Positions 8,584-16,043 of a DNA stretch of 33,765 nt are shown here, piece after piece. A model generated the notes under the pieces. The model had not been told where the DNA came from. It made no database searches and saw only the letters and a list, made by a program, of their open reading frames with translations. A program made the position numbers and the translations under genes. Source of the DNA: an uncultured beta proteobacterium (GTDB lineage: Bacteria; Pseudomonadota; Gammaproteobacteria; Burkholderiales; Burkholderiaceae_C); contig CAIYMN010000282.1 of the NCBI GenBank assembly GCA_903927295.1, positions 1 through 33,765 of the forward strand. Direction: 5' to 3'. Within the stretch, counting starts at the first letter, position 1; each line of letters begins with the position of its first letter.

Positions 8584-9651
8584 ATGACCCCCAGCGACAC
8601 CACGACAGCAGAGTTTTTGATCAGCATTAAGCCCAGCGAGCGTTCCTTTACGGCTGGCGCCGGCGAAACGCTTCTTGCGGCTGCCATCCGGCACGGCGTG
8701 GGCCTGCCCTACGGATGCAGGGACGGCGCCTGCGGCTCCTGCAAGTGCAGGAAGCTCAGCGGCGCTGTGCGGCACAACGCCCACCAGAGCAAGGCCCTGA
8801 GCGACGAAGAAGAAACTGCCGGCATGGTGTTGACCTGTTGCGCGATAGCGCTTGGCGATGTCGTGCTGGAATCCCGTCAGGTGACGCAGACCGGGTCTTT
8901 TCCAGTGAAGAGGATGCCGGCCCGCATAACCCAACTGGAACGCAAATCAGACGACGTCATGCTGCTCAGGCTGCAACTGCCGACCAACGAGAGCTTCAGT
9001 TACCACGCCGGTCAGTACCTTGATTTCCTTCTGCCGGACGGCTTGCGCCGCAGCTATTCCATGGCCAGCGCAGGACCGGCACCGCTCCAGGGCGCAACAT
9101 TGGAGTTGCATATCCGCCACCTGAACGGCGGCGTGTTCACCGATCGCGTGTTTGGCGCGATGAAAGAGAAGGAAATCCTGCGCCTGGAGGGACCATTTGG
9201 CAGTTTCTGCCTGCGCGAGGACAGCAGCAAGCCGATGGTGCTTCTGGCTTCGGGCACCGGTTTTGCCCCGATCAAAGCCATCCTCGAATACATGCAACAC
9301 AAGAACATCACACGACCGGCCACTCTCTACTGGGGTGGCCGAAGGCCGCAGGACCTGTACCTGGACGACTGGGTGCGCGCCAAACTTGCCGAAATGCCTC
9401 AGTTGCGTTATGTGCCCGTGGTGTCGGATGCACTGCCCGAGGACCAATGGAACGGACGCAGCGGCTTTGTGCACCGGGCCGTGCTGCAGGACCTGCCCGA
9501 TCTGAGCGGCTACCAGGTCTACGCGTGCGGCGTTCCCGTCATGGTCGAGTCGGCGCAACGCGACTTTGCCCAGGCGGGTCTGCCGCCTGACGAGTTTTAC
9601 GCCGATGCATTCACCAGTGAAGCTGACAAACAGACGAAAGCGCCCCAATGA
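8584..9651 (+). CDS. 2Fe-2S flavoprotein reductase (CDP-6-deoxy-delta-3,4-glucoseen reductase-like)
   Basis: Single-chain electron-transfer reductase of 355 aa. The N-terminal plant-type ferredoxin domain has cluster cysteines in YGCRDGACGSCKC (Cys45, Cys50, Cys53) and Cys85. An FAD-binding domain follows with RRSYSMAS, then an NAD(P)H-binding domain with ASGTGFAPIKAI and the terminal YACGVPVMV. This layout is shared by AscD/DdhD and by oxygenase reductases. No deoxysugar genes are nearby, so the name describes similarity rather than role; an oxygenase or desaturase reductase function is equally possible. ATG at 8584 gives the family-typical N-terminus. Its stop overlaps the ATG of the next gene (ATGA at 9648), implying translational coupling. 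Confidence 0.87.
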   Translation: MTPSDTTTAEFLISIKPSERSFTAGAGETLLAAAIRHGVGLPYGCRDGACGSCKCRKLSGAVRHNAHQSKALSDEEETAGMVLTCCAIALGDVVLESRQVTQTGSFPVKRMPARITQLERKSDDVMLLRLQLPTNESFSYHAGQYLDFLLPDGLRRSYSMASAGPAPLQGATLELHIRHLNGGVFTDRVFGAMKEKEILRLEGPFGSFCLREDSSKPMVLLASGTGFAPIKAILEYMQHKNITRPATLYWGGRRPQDLYLDDWVRAKLAEMPQLRYVPVVSDALPEDQWNGRSGFVHRAVLQDLPDLSGYQVYACGVPVMVESAQRDFAQAGLPPDEFYADAFTSEADKQTKAPQ

Positions 9652-10619
9652 ATTTCAAAAAACTCCTGCTCAAGACACTGACATTGACGGTCTGTCTGGC
9701 TGCGCCGCTGGCGCACTCGCAAGGCAAGCCGATTCGCCTGATCGTTCCCTACGCCGCTGGCGGTCCGCTGGACATCACGGCGCGCGCCATGGCGGAGCGG
9801 GTCAAAGACACTTTGGGCACCGTCATTGTTGAAAACCGTCCCGGTGCTGGCGGCAATATCGGTGCCGATGCGGTTGCCAAGGCTGCGCCGGACGGTCTGA
9901 CCATTGGCATCGCCGCCACTGCGACGCACGCTGTCAATCCCTGGCTCTACAGCAGGATGCCCTACAACGCGGCGACCGACTTTGCCCCGATCACGCAAAT
10001 GGTGCGAGTGCCCAATGTGTTGGTGATGAACGCCGAAACCGCGCAGCGCCTGAAGATCAACAGCGTGCAGGATCTCATTGCCTACGCCAAGGCCAATCCG
10101 GCCAAGCTGAACTACGCAAGTGGTGGCAACGGCAGCGCCGGCCATCTGGCAGGCGAGATGTTCAAACGCGACGCCGGCATCTTTGCCGTGCACATTCCGT
10201 ACAACGGCGGCGCGCCGGCGCAGCTGGCACTGCTGAGTGGTCAGGTCGATTTCAACTTCGACAACCTCGCCACCGCGGCCCCCAACATCCGCTCCGGCAA
10301 GCTCAAGGCGCTGGCCGTTACCACGCTGGCGCCATCGAGCGCCCTGCCCGGCGTACCTCCGGTGGCCGACACGCTCAAAGGTTTTGCCATCGACACCTGG
10401 TGGGGTCTGGTGGCCCCGGCTGCGACACCGAAGGAGGTCCTGAGCCGGCTCAACCATGCCTTCGTCGCCGCGCTTGAGGCACCTGCCACGAAGACACGCT
10501 TCGCTGCGCTGTTGGCCGAGCCCGTACCCAGCACGCCGGAAGAGTTTGGCGCACTGATGAACAGCGAGCGCGCCAAATACGAAAAACTGGTCAAGGCGTC
10601 CGGCGCCCGGGTTGACTGA
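9648..10619 (+). CDS. Bug/TctC-family tripartite tricarboxylate transporter substrate-binding protein
   Basis: Periplasmic solute-binding protein of 323 aa in the Bug family, which is strongly expanded in Burkholderiales. It begins with a signal peptide (MNFKKLLLKTLTLTVCLAAPLAHSQ), followed by the family N-terminus KPIRLIVPYAAGGPLDITARA and the ligand-loop motif ENRPGAGGNIGADAVAKAAPDG. Ligands of the family are usually carboxylates or small polar acids; the specific ligand here is unknown. No TctA/TctB membrane genes are adjacent, which is common for orphan Bug proteins. The start overlaps the stop of the reductase gene by 4 nt. It converges on puuD with only 12 bp between the two stops. Confidence 0.93.
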   Translation: MNFKKLLLKTLTLTVCLAAPLAHSQGKPIRLIVPYAAGGPLDITARAMAERVKDTLGTVIVENRPGAGGNIGADAVAKAAPDGLTIGIAATATHAVNPWLYSRMPYNAATDFAPITQMVRVPNVLVMNAETAQRLKINSVQDLIAYAKANPAKLNYASGGNGSAGHLAGEMFKRDAGIFAVHIPYNGGAPAQLALLSGQVDFNFDNLATAAPNIRSGKLKALAVTTLAPSSALPGVPPVADTLKGFAIDTWWGLVAPAATPKEVLSRLNHAFVAALEAPATKTRFAALLAEPVPSTPEEFGALMNSERAKYEKLVKASGARVD

Positions 10620-10637
10620 CGCTGGGCAGCTTCAGTC
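10614..10637. terminator. Hairpin spanning both stop codons of convergent genes
   Basis: A nearly perfect 24-nt palindrome, GACTGA-C-GCTG-GG-CAGC-T-TCAGTC, joins the 3' ends of the Bug gene and puuD. It contains both stop codons. The single mismatch is C opposite T. It could serve as a bidirectional transcription barrier, but there is no U-tract on either side, so classical intrinsic termination is not demonstrated. Confidence 0.45.
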
Positions 10638-11831
10638 CGTCCTGGCACCCGACTCAAACCATTGCTTGATGAGCAGGCGTTCGGCGTCGGTAATGCCAGT
10701 GGCATTGTTCATTGGCATGAGCTTCAGCACCACCGCCTGCTGGTACATGTACTGGGCGTAGGCCTTGACGTATTGCGCCGAATCCAGGCGCACATTCTTC
10801 ATCTGGACTTGTGGTCCGTGGCACAGATAACAGCGCCGCGCCAGCACCGGCTGCAGATCCTTGTAGCTTAGAGCGCTTTGCGCCGATTGGGGCAAGGCCG
10901 TCGATGCCGGGCGCAAGAAGACAATCAGCGCAACGATGACTGCCACGCCCGCCAGCGCGTACGCCAGCGGATTGCGATTGCGCCCCAGCTTGTAGCCGTG
11001 CCGCATGACAAAGAACTGGCGGATCGCGGCACCGGCAAACATCATCAGTATCAGCACCAGCCAGTTCTGCGGATGGCTGTAGGTAAAGCTGTAGTGGCCA
11101 CTGAGCATGGCAAACAGCACCGGCAGCGTGAAATAGGTGTTGTGCACACTGCGCTGCTTGCCGCGCTTGCCGTGGATGGCATCCACTGGCGCCCCCGCCT
11201 TGATCTGGGCCACCACCTTCTTCTGCCCCGGGATGATCCAGAACAGCACGTTGGCACTCATGCTGGTGGCCAGCATGGCCCCCACCAGCAGAAAGGCGGC
11301 GCGCCCGGCAAACCAGTGGCAGGCAGCCCAGGCAGCGGCACATACCAGCGCAAAGACCAGCGCACCGACGATAGCGTCGCCTTGCTTGCGCTGGCCGAAC
11401 AGGCGGCAAATCCAGTCGTACATGAGCCAGAACAACACCAGAAAAGAAAGCGCCACTGCAATCGCCGTTGCGGGCGCCCAATCCATCAGCGACTTGTCGA
11501 TCAGGTAGGTGCTGGCACTCCAGAGGTAACTGACCGTGAACAGCGAAAAGCCGCTCAGCCAGGTGCTGTAGCCCTCCCAGTAGAACCAGTGCAACTGATT
11601 CGGCAATTCCGGTGGCGACACATTGAACTTGACCGGGTGATAGAAGCCCCCGCCATGCACCGCCCACAACTCGCCGGTCACACCCTGCTTTTGCAGATCT
11701 TCATCCTGCGCTGGTGTCAGGCTGCTGTCCAGAAAAACAAAATAGAAGGACGAGCCTATCCATGCAATGGCGGTGATGACGTGAACCCAGCGCAACAGCA
11801 GGTTGGCCCAGTCGAGGTAATAGCTTTCCAT
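10632..11831 (-). CDS. puuD: Membrane urate hydroxylase PuuD with C-terminal cytochrome c domain
   Basis: Oxidises urate to 5-hydroxyisourate at the membrane, feeding electrons to the respiratory chain through its own haem instead of producing H2O2 like cofactor-free uricase. The 399-aa protein begins MESYYLDWANLLLRWVHVITAIAWIGSSFYF, typical of the PuuD membrane domain, and has about eight hydrophobic segments. At the C-terminus a haem c motif CYLCH (Cys334, Cys337, His338) and a methionine-containing tail (KLMPMNNATG) mark the cytochrome c domain. The start at 11831 is fixed by CAAGGAATT-ATG; upstream frame overlaps xdhC-side spacer. It is the last gene of the minus-strand arm uraH-xdhC-puuD. 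Confidence 0.93.
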   Translation of the reverse strand: MESYYLDWANLLLRWVHVITAIAWIGSSFYFVFLDSSLTPAQDEDLQKQGVTGELWAVHGGGFYHPVKFNVSPPELPNQLHWFYWEGYSTWLSGFSLFTVSYLWSASTYLIDKSLMDWAPATAIAVALSFLVLFWLMYDWICRLFGQRKQGDAIVGALVFALVCAAAWAACHWFAGRAAFLLVGAMLATSMSANVLFWIIPGQKKVVAQIKAGAPVDAIHGKRGKQRSVHNTYFTLPVLFAMLSGHYSFTYSHPQNWLVLILMMFAGAAIRQFFVMRHGYKLGRNRNPLAYALAGVAVIVALIVFLRPASTALPQSAQSALSYKDLQPVLARRCYLCHGPQVQMKNVRLDSAQYVKAYAQYMYQQAVVLKLMPMNNATGITDAERLLIKQWFESGARTD

Positions 11832-11859
11832 AATTCCTTGCTCTGTTGATGTGCGCGCC

Positions 11860-12666
11860 TCAGCGCCGGTCTGACAGGCTCTGCAATATCTGTGCCGCAA
11901 CTGCGACGGCGATCACTTCGGGCTCCTTGCCGTCAATTCCCGAGATGCCGATAGGACAGGTCACATGACCGATTTCCTGGTCCGTAAAGCCGCGCGCCGC
12001 CAAGCGCTTGCCAAAGGTGGCCCACTTGGTCCTGCTGCCAATCAAACCGACATAAGGAAGGTCGGCTTGCAAACGCTGACGTGTCAGGCAGGCCGCGACC
12101 ACCTCCAGATCTTCGGCGTGGCTGAAGCTCATGATCAAAACGCGCGAGCCCGGCGCCAGACAGGCCACTTCGGCCTGCACCGGATCGGAATGCTGGCACA
12201 CAAGGCCCGCAGGCAGTTCAGTTGGAAAGATTTCGTCCCGGCTGTCAATCCAGGTCAGCTTCAGTGGCAAGCGGGCGAGTACCTGCACCAGCGCCTGTCC
12301 TACGTGGCCTCCGCCAAAGAGGGCCAGCGCTGGATGCTGGATCGTCAGGCGTTCCCTCAGTGCACCGATATCGGCCGCCGTCACCACTTCAAAGCACACC
12401 TGCAGTTCGCCACCACAGCACTGCCCCAGACTGGGGCCAAGTGGATAGCGAATCACTGCCTCGCCTATGCCCGAGGCAAGACGCTCGCGCGCCTGCGCCA
12501 TGGCCGCAAACTCCAGGTGGCCGCCGCCAATCGTGCCCAGCGCACCCTCGGCAAAGACGGCCATCCATGCCCCCTTCTCGCGTGGCACCGAGCCTCGCGA
12601 GGCGTGCACTGTCATGAGACAGGCGCTCTCAAGGGCCAGACGCCGCAGGAACAGGTCAAGACTCAT
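11860..12666 (-). CDS. xdhC: Xanthine dehydrogenase accessory protein XdhC
   Basis: Chaperone that binds molybdenum cofactor and helps sulfurate and insert it into xanthine dehydrogenase. The 268-aa sequence has the XdhC/CoxI N-terminal domain with GSVPREKGAWM and the cysteine motif GQCCGGEL (81-88), then a Rossmann-like C-terminal domain with ALFGGGHVGQAL (GGGHVG at 118-123). The ATG overlaps the uraH stop (TGA) by one base, within ATGA at 12663-12668, so the two are probably co-translated. The client enzyme genes xdhA and xdhB are not in the window, although they commonly precede xdhC. The link to purine degradation supports XdhC rather than a CO dehydrogenase CoxI role. Confidence 0.92.
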   Translation of the reverse strand: MSLDLFLRRLALESACLMTVHASRGSVPREKGAWMAVFAEGALGTIGGGHLEFAAMAQARERLASGIGEAVIRYPLGPSLGQCCGGELQVCFEVVTAADIGALRERLTIQHPALALFGGGHVGQALVQVLARLPLKLTWIDSRDEIFPTELPAGLVCQHSDPVQAEVACLAPGSRVLIMSFSHAEDLEVVAACLTRQRLQADLPYVGLIGSRTKWATFGKRLAARGFTDQEIGHVTCPIGISGIDGKEPEVIAVAVAAQILQSLSDRR

Positions 12667-13019
12667 CAGGAACCACGATAGGTTGAATAGCTCCAGGGGC
12701 TCACCAGCAGCGGCACGTGGTAGTGCCGGGAAGGGTCGGCAACGCCAAAGTCAAGATTCACCTGATCCAGAAAACTGGGTTCGGGCAAGGCGACTGCGCG
12801 GGAGCGGAAATAGGCTGCGACGTCGAACACCAGGCGATAGGTGCCGATCTGCAGGCTGTCGGCGTCAAGCAGCAATCCATCGCCTGGGCGTCCATCCTGA
12901 TTCAGCACCAATTGCTTCAACAGGGTCGGCGACTGTGTCAGCGTGCTGTACAGCGCCACCTGCATGCCGGCCGCCGGTGTGCCGTGCATGGTGTCCAGTA
13001 CATGTGTGCTCAAGCCCAT
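12666..13019 (-). CDS. uraH: 5-hydroxyisourate hydrolase (transthyretin-like)
   Basis: Hydrolyses 5-hydroxyisourate, the product of PuuD, to OHCU. The 117-aa protein has the transthyretin-related signature: N-terminal LSTHVLDTMHGTPAAGM with a catalytic histidine, the central YRLVFDVAAYF, and the C-terminal YRGS tetrapeptide that distinguishes HIU hydrolases from true transthyretins. No periplasmic signal is present. The start at 13019 gives MGLSTHVLD, the usual N-terminus; a longer in-frame extension to 13085 would overlap the divergent puuE start. First gene of the minus-strand arm; the 64-bp gap to puuE must hold the divergent promoters and any purine-responsive operator. Confidence 0.95.
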   Translation of the reverse strand: MGLSTHVLDTMHGTPAAGMQVALYSTLTQSPTLLKQLVLNQDGRPGDGLLLDADSLQIGTYRLVFDVAAYFRSRAVALPEPSFLDQVNLDFGVADPSRHYHVPLLVSPWSYSTYRGS

Positions 13020-13083
13020 GTCGTGTTCCTCTGTCTTGCAAAAATTGCCATTATCATGCCGACATGCCCTCTCGCCAGCATCC

Positions 13084-14124
13084 ATGAAGCACTACGACAG
13101 CACGCTGCCCTACCCGCGCGACCTCGTCGGTTACGGCGCCAGACCTCCGCATGCCATGTGGCCAGCACAAGCCCGTATCGCACTGCAGTTTGTTCTGAAC
13201 TACGAAGAAGGTGCCGAGAACTCCGTGCTGCACGGTGATGCTGCGTCGGAGCAATTTCTCTCCGAGATGGCCAGCCCGGCGGCTTTTCCCGCTCGACACC
13301 TCAGCGTGGAGAGCCTCTACGAGTACGGCTCGCGCGCCGGGGTCTGGCGCATCCTGCGCGAGTTCGAGCGGCGCCAGTTGCCACTCACGGTGTTTGCCGT
13401 CAGTATGGCACTGCAACGGCACCCGGAACTGTGCGCCGCTTTCAGGGAATTCGGGCACGAGATCGCCTGCCATGGCTGGCGCTGGATCAGCTACCAGAAC
13501 CTCGACGAATCGACCGAGCGCGAACACATGCGCATCGGGATGCAGATCCTGAGCGAACTCACGGGCGGGCGGCCACTGGGCTGGTACACCGGGCGCGACA
13601 GTCCGCAGACGCATCGTCTGGTAGCCGACTACGGCGGCTTTGACTACGACAGCGACTATTACGGCGACGACCTGCCGTTCTGGATGCGTGTGCCAAAGAG
13701 CGACGGTACGGTGGTGCCGCAGTTGATCGTTCCCTACACGCTCGACACCAACGACATGCGTTTTGCTTCAAGCCAGGGCTTTGCCCAGGGAGATGACTTC
13801 TTCACCTACCTGAAAGACAGTTTTGATGTGCTGTACGCCGAGGGTGACCCGGCCGGCCTGAACACGCCGAAGATGCTCAGCATCGGTATGCACTGCCGCT
13901 TGCTGGGTCGACCCGGGCGCATGAAGTCCTTGCAGAAGTTTCTGGACTACGTGCAGGGCCATTCGCAGGTATGGATTTGCCGGCGCATCGACATTGCCCG
14001 GCACTGGAAGCAAGCGCATCCCTATCTGCCACCTGCCCTGACCGGCTCCGGCATCTGTCATCCCGGACCCGATCCGGGATCCAGTGCTACGCCACCACTG
14101 GATTGCGGGTCAGGCCCGCAATGA
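13084..14124 (+). CDS. puuE: Allantoinase PuuE (polysaccharide-deacetylase fold), with repeat-encoded tail
   Basis: Opens the allantoin ring to allantoate. Unlike the amidohydrolase-type AllB/PucH, PuuE belongs to the carbohydrate esterase 4-like fold. The sequence begins with the family signature YPRDLVGYGARPPHAMWPAQARIALQFVLNYEEGAE and contains EIACHGWRWISYQN and GWYTGRDSPQTHRLV. The ATG at 13084 matches the family start. The protein is 346 aa, longer than the usual 300-320. Residues from about 325 to the end (starting near ICHPGPDPGSS) are translated from palindromic repeat copy B and have no family counterpart. The stop TGA lies in the ATGA at 14121-14124 that also starts the next gene. 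The active-site core looks intact, so activity is expected. Confidence 0.93.
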   Translation: MKHYDSTLPYPRDLVGYGARPPHAMWPAQARIALQFVLNYEEGAENSVLHGDAASEQFLSEMASPAAFPARHLSVESLYEYGSRAGVWRILREFERRQLPLTVFAVSMALQRHPELCAAFREFGHEIACHGWRWISYQNLDESTEREHMRIGMQILSELTGGRPLGWYTGRDSPQTHRLVADYGGFDYDSDYYGDDLPFWMRVPKSDGTVVPQLIVPYTLDTNDMRFASSQGFAQGDDFFTYLKDSFDVLYAEGDPAGLNTPKMLSIGMHCRLLGRPGRMKSLQKFLDYVQGHSQVWICRRIDIARHWKQAHPYLPPALTGSGICHPGPDPGSSATPPLDCGSGPQ

Positions 14125-14126
14125 CA
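14056..14126 (-). repeat. REP/BIME-like palindromic repeat, copy B, at puuE/uraD-allC junction
   Basis: Modules TGTCAT, CCCGGACCCGATCCGGG, the linker CCAGTGCTACGCCACCACTGG, ATTGCGGGTCAGGCCCGCAAT and ATGACA run in order. It is the inverse orientation of copy A. Outer TGTCAT and ATGACA are inverted repeats, so the whole unit can fold. It is translated as the last residues of puuE, and its terminal ATGACA provides the start codon of the uraD-allC fusion. Confidence 0.88.
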
Positions 14127-15887
14127 ATACAACAACTCAATAGCGCAAGCGACGCTGAGGCGGCGCAGATGCTGGACGGCCTGTACGAGCACTCGCCCTG
14201 GATCGCTCAGGCGGCACTCGCGCAAAGGCCTTTTGCGTCGCTGGCGCAACTCAAGAACGCCCTGGTACAGGTGCTGGCCGCCGCAGGGCAGGAGGCGCAA
14301 CTGGCGCTGATTCGCGCACACCCGGAACTGGCCGGCAAAGCCATGATCAGCCAGACCCTGACAGCAGAGTCCAGCAATGAACAGAGCAGCGCCGGCCTCA
14401 CGCACTGCAACGCGCAGGAATTCGCCGCGATTCAGGAACTCAACGCCGCCTACAAGGCGAGGTTTGACTTCCCCTTCATCCTGGCAGTGCGCGGTCCACG
14501 CGGCAGTGGCTTGACCCGGCATGAAATCATCGAAACGTTCCAGCGTCGTCTGCACGGACAGCGCAGCTTCGAAATTCAGGAGTGTCTACGCAACATTCAC
14601 CGCATTGCGGAGCTGCGACTGAACGACAAGTTTGGCTTCGAGCCGGTGCTGGGCCATCTGGTCTGGGATTGGGCTGAGGCACTCGCTCAGTACAGCGATC
14701 CGGGCTACGCAGAGAAAGGGCAACTCACGGTCACCTACCTGACCGAGGCGCACCGCGCCTGCGCCTCACACCTGAAGGTGCTGATGCGGGAATGCGGTTT
14801 TGACGAGGTCGGAATGGATGCCGTCGGCAATGTCGTCGCTCGCTACCTGTCCGACCAGCCGTTGGCCAAAACCCTGCTCACAGGTTCTCACTTCGATACC
14901 GTGCGCAACGCCGGCAAGTACGACGGCCGGCTTGGCATTCTGGTGCCGATGGCCTGCGTGCGCACTCTGGCCAGCGAGCGCCGGCGTCTGCCCTTTCACA
15001 TCGAAGTCGTGGCCTTCGCGGAAGAAGAAGGGCAGCGCTTCGAGACGAGCTTTCTGGGCTCCAGTGCGCTCGTCGGAAAGTTCAACAAGGCCTGGCTGGA
15101 CTTGCCTGACGCCGATGGCATGACGCTGCGCGCTGCGATGGCGCAGACTGGAATGAACCCTGAGCAGATTGACGCACTTCGACGCAATCCGCGTGACTAC
15201 CTGGGCTTTGTCGAAGTCCACATCGAACAAGGCCCTGTCCTCAATGAATTGAACCTGCCGCTGGGCGTGGTGACTTCGATCAACGGCAGCGTGCGCTGCA
15301 CTGGCGAAGTGACTGGCACCGCCTGCCACGCCGGCACGACGCCGATGACCCGGCGTCAGGACGCCGCCGCGGCGGTGGCGGAACTGATCCTGGTCGTGGA
15401 GCAACGCGCCACGCAGGATGGTGATTCGGTCGCCACGGTGGGCCAGTTGCTGGTGCCCAATGGCTCGACCAACGTCGTGCCAGGGCGCTGCCAGTTCACG
15501 CTTGACATGCGCGCACCCAGCGACGCCCAGCGCGACGCTCTGGTCAATGACATTCTGGCCAGTCTGACTGAAATCGGTGAACGCCGCCAACTGCGCTACA
15601 CACTCACAGAAACCATGCGCGTTGCGGCGGCGCCCAGCAACCCGGCCTGGCAGCTTCGCTGGGAACATGCACTGACCAGCCTGGCTGTGCCGCTGCACCG
15701 CATGCCCAGCGGCGCCGGTCACGACGCCATGAAGTTGCACGAGATCATGCCGCAAGCCATGCTGTTTGTGCGCGGACAAAACGCCGGCATCAGCCACAAT
15801 CCGCTGGAGTCCAGCACGAGCGACGATATGCAACTGGCAGTGGATGCTTTCGCAAAAATGCTGGAACTGACCGGCTTGTCATTGTGA
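14121..15887 (+). CDS. Fused OHCU decarboxylase (UraD) - allantoate amidohydrolase (AllC)
   Basis: Bifunctional 588-aa protein. Residues 1 to about 165 match UraD, which decarboxylates OHCU to S-allantoin: MTIQQLNSASDAEAAQ, YEHSPWIAQAA with catalytic His24, RPFASLAQL and GLTRHEIIETFQRRL. Residues from about 175 match the M20-type allantoate amidohydrolase, with LTGSHFDTV (His257, Asp259), KYDGRLG, the EEEGQRFETSF catalytic glutamates, VEVHIEQGPVL-type segment, the CHAGTTPM dimerisation region and ISHNPLESS. No stop or frameshift separates them. The fused activities act either side of PuuE in the pathway. The ATG at 14121 falls exactly at the family N-terminus although it belongs to repeat copy B, which also occupies the RBS position; coupling to puuE through ATGA is therefore likely. 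Confidence 0.93.
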   Translation: MTIQQLNSASDAEAAQMLDGLYEHSPWIAQAALAQRPFASLAQLKNALVQVLAAAGQEAQLALIRAHPELAGKAMISQTLTAESSNEQSSAGLTHCNAQEFAAIQELNAAYKARFDFPFILAVRGPRGSGLTRHEIIETFQRRLHGQRSFEIQECLRNIHRIAELRLNDKFGFEPVLGHLVWDWAEALAQYSDPGYAEKGQLTVTYLTEAHRACASHLKVLMRECGFDEVGMDAVGNVVARYLSDQPLAKTLLTGSHFDTVRNAGKYDGRLGILVPMACVRTLASERRRLPFHIEVVAFAEEEGQRFETSFLGSSALVGKFNKAWLDLPDADGMTLRAAMAQTGMNPEQIDALRRNPRDYLGFVEVHIEQGPVLNELNLPLGVVTSINGSVRCTGEVTGTACHAGTTPMTRRQDAAAAVAELILVVEQRATQDGDSVATVGQLLVPNGSTNVVPGRCQFTLDMRAPSDAQRDALVNDILASLTEIGERRQLRYTLTETMRVAAAPSNPAWQLRWEHALTSLAVPLHRMPSGAGHDAMKLHEIMPQAMLFVRGQNAGISHNPLESSTSDDMQLAVDAFAKMLELTGLSL

Positions 15888-15906
15888 ACCTCCCGGACCA
15901 TGTCTC

Positions 15907-15979
15907 TGTCATCCCGGACTTGATCCGGGATCCAGTGCCACGCGAGGCATGGATTGCGGGTCGGGGCCCGCAATGACAA
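15907..15979 (-). repeat. REP/BIME-like palindromic repeat, copy C
   Basis: Same module order and orientation as copy B: TGTCATCCCGGA, CTTGATCCGGG, linker CCAGTGCCACGCGAGGCATGG, ATTGCGGGTCGGGGCCCGCAAT, ATGACAAT. It fills most of the spacer between the uraD-allC fusion and the M20 gene. Degenerate fragments continue to about 16019 (CCGGGCCACAATGACAAT), and the last codons of allC (TTGTCATTG) resemble another repeat end. Confidence 0.88.
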
Positions 15980-16043
15980 TACCAGCCGGCGATAACAATA
16001 CCGGGCCACAATGACAATGGCTGTTTTTTTCACAACCAGACCT

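Noticed and set aside
13971-14120. Upstream extension of the uraD-allC fusion into puuE
   Set aside because: The 50 extra codons overlap puuE in another frame and the repeat; family N-termini begin at the ATG at 14121.
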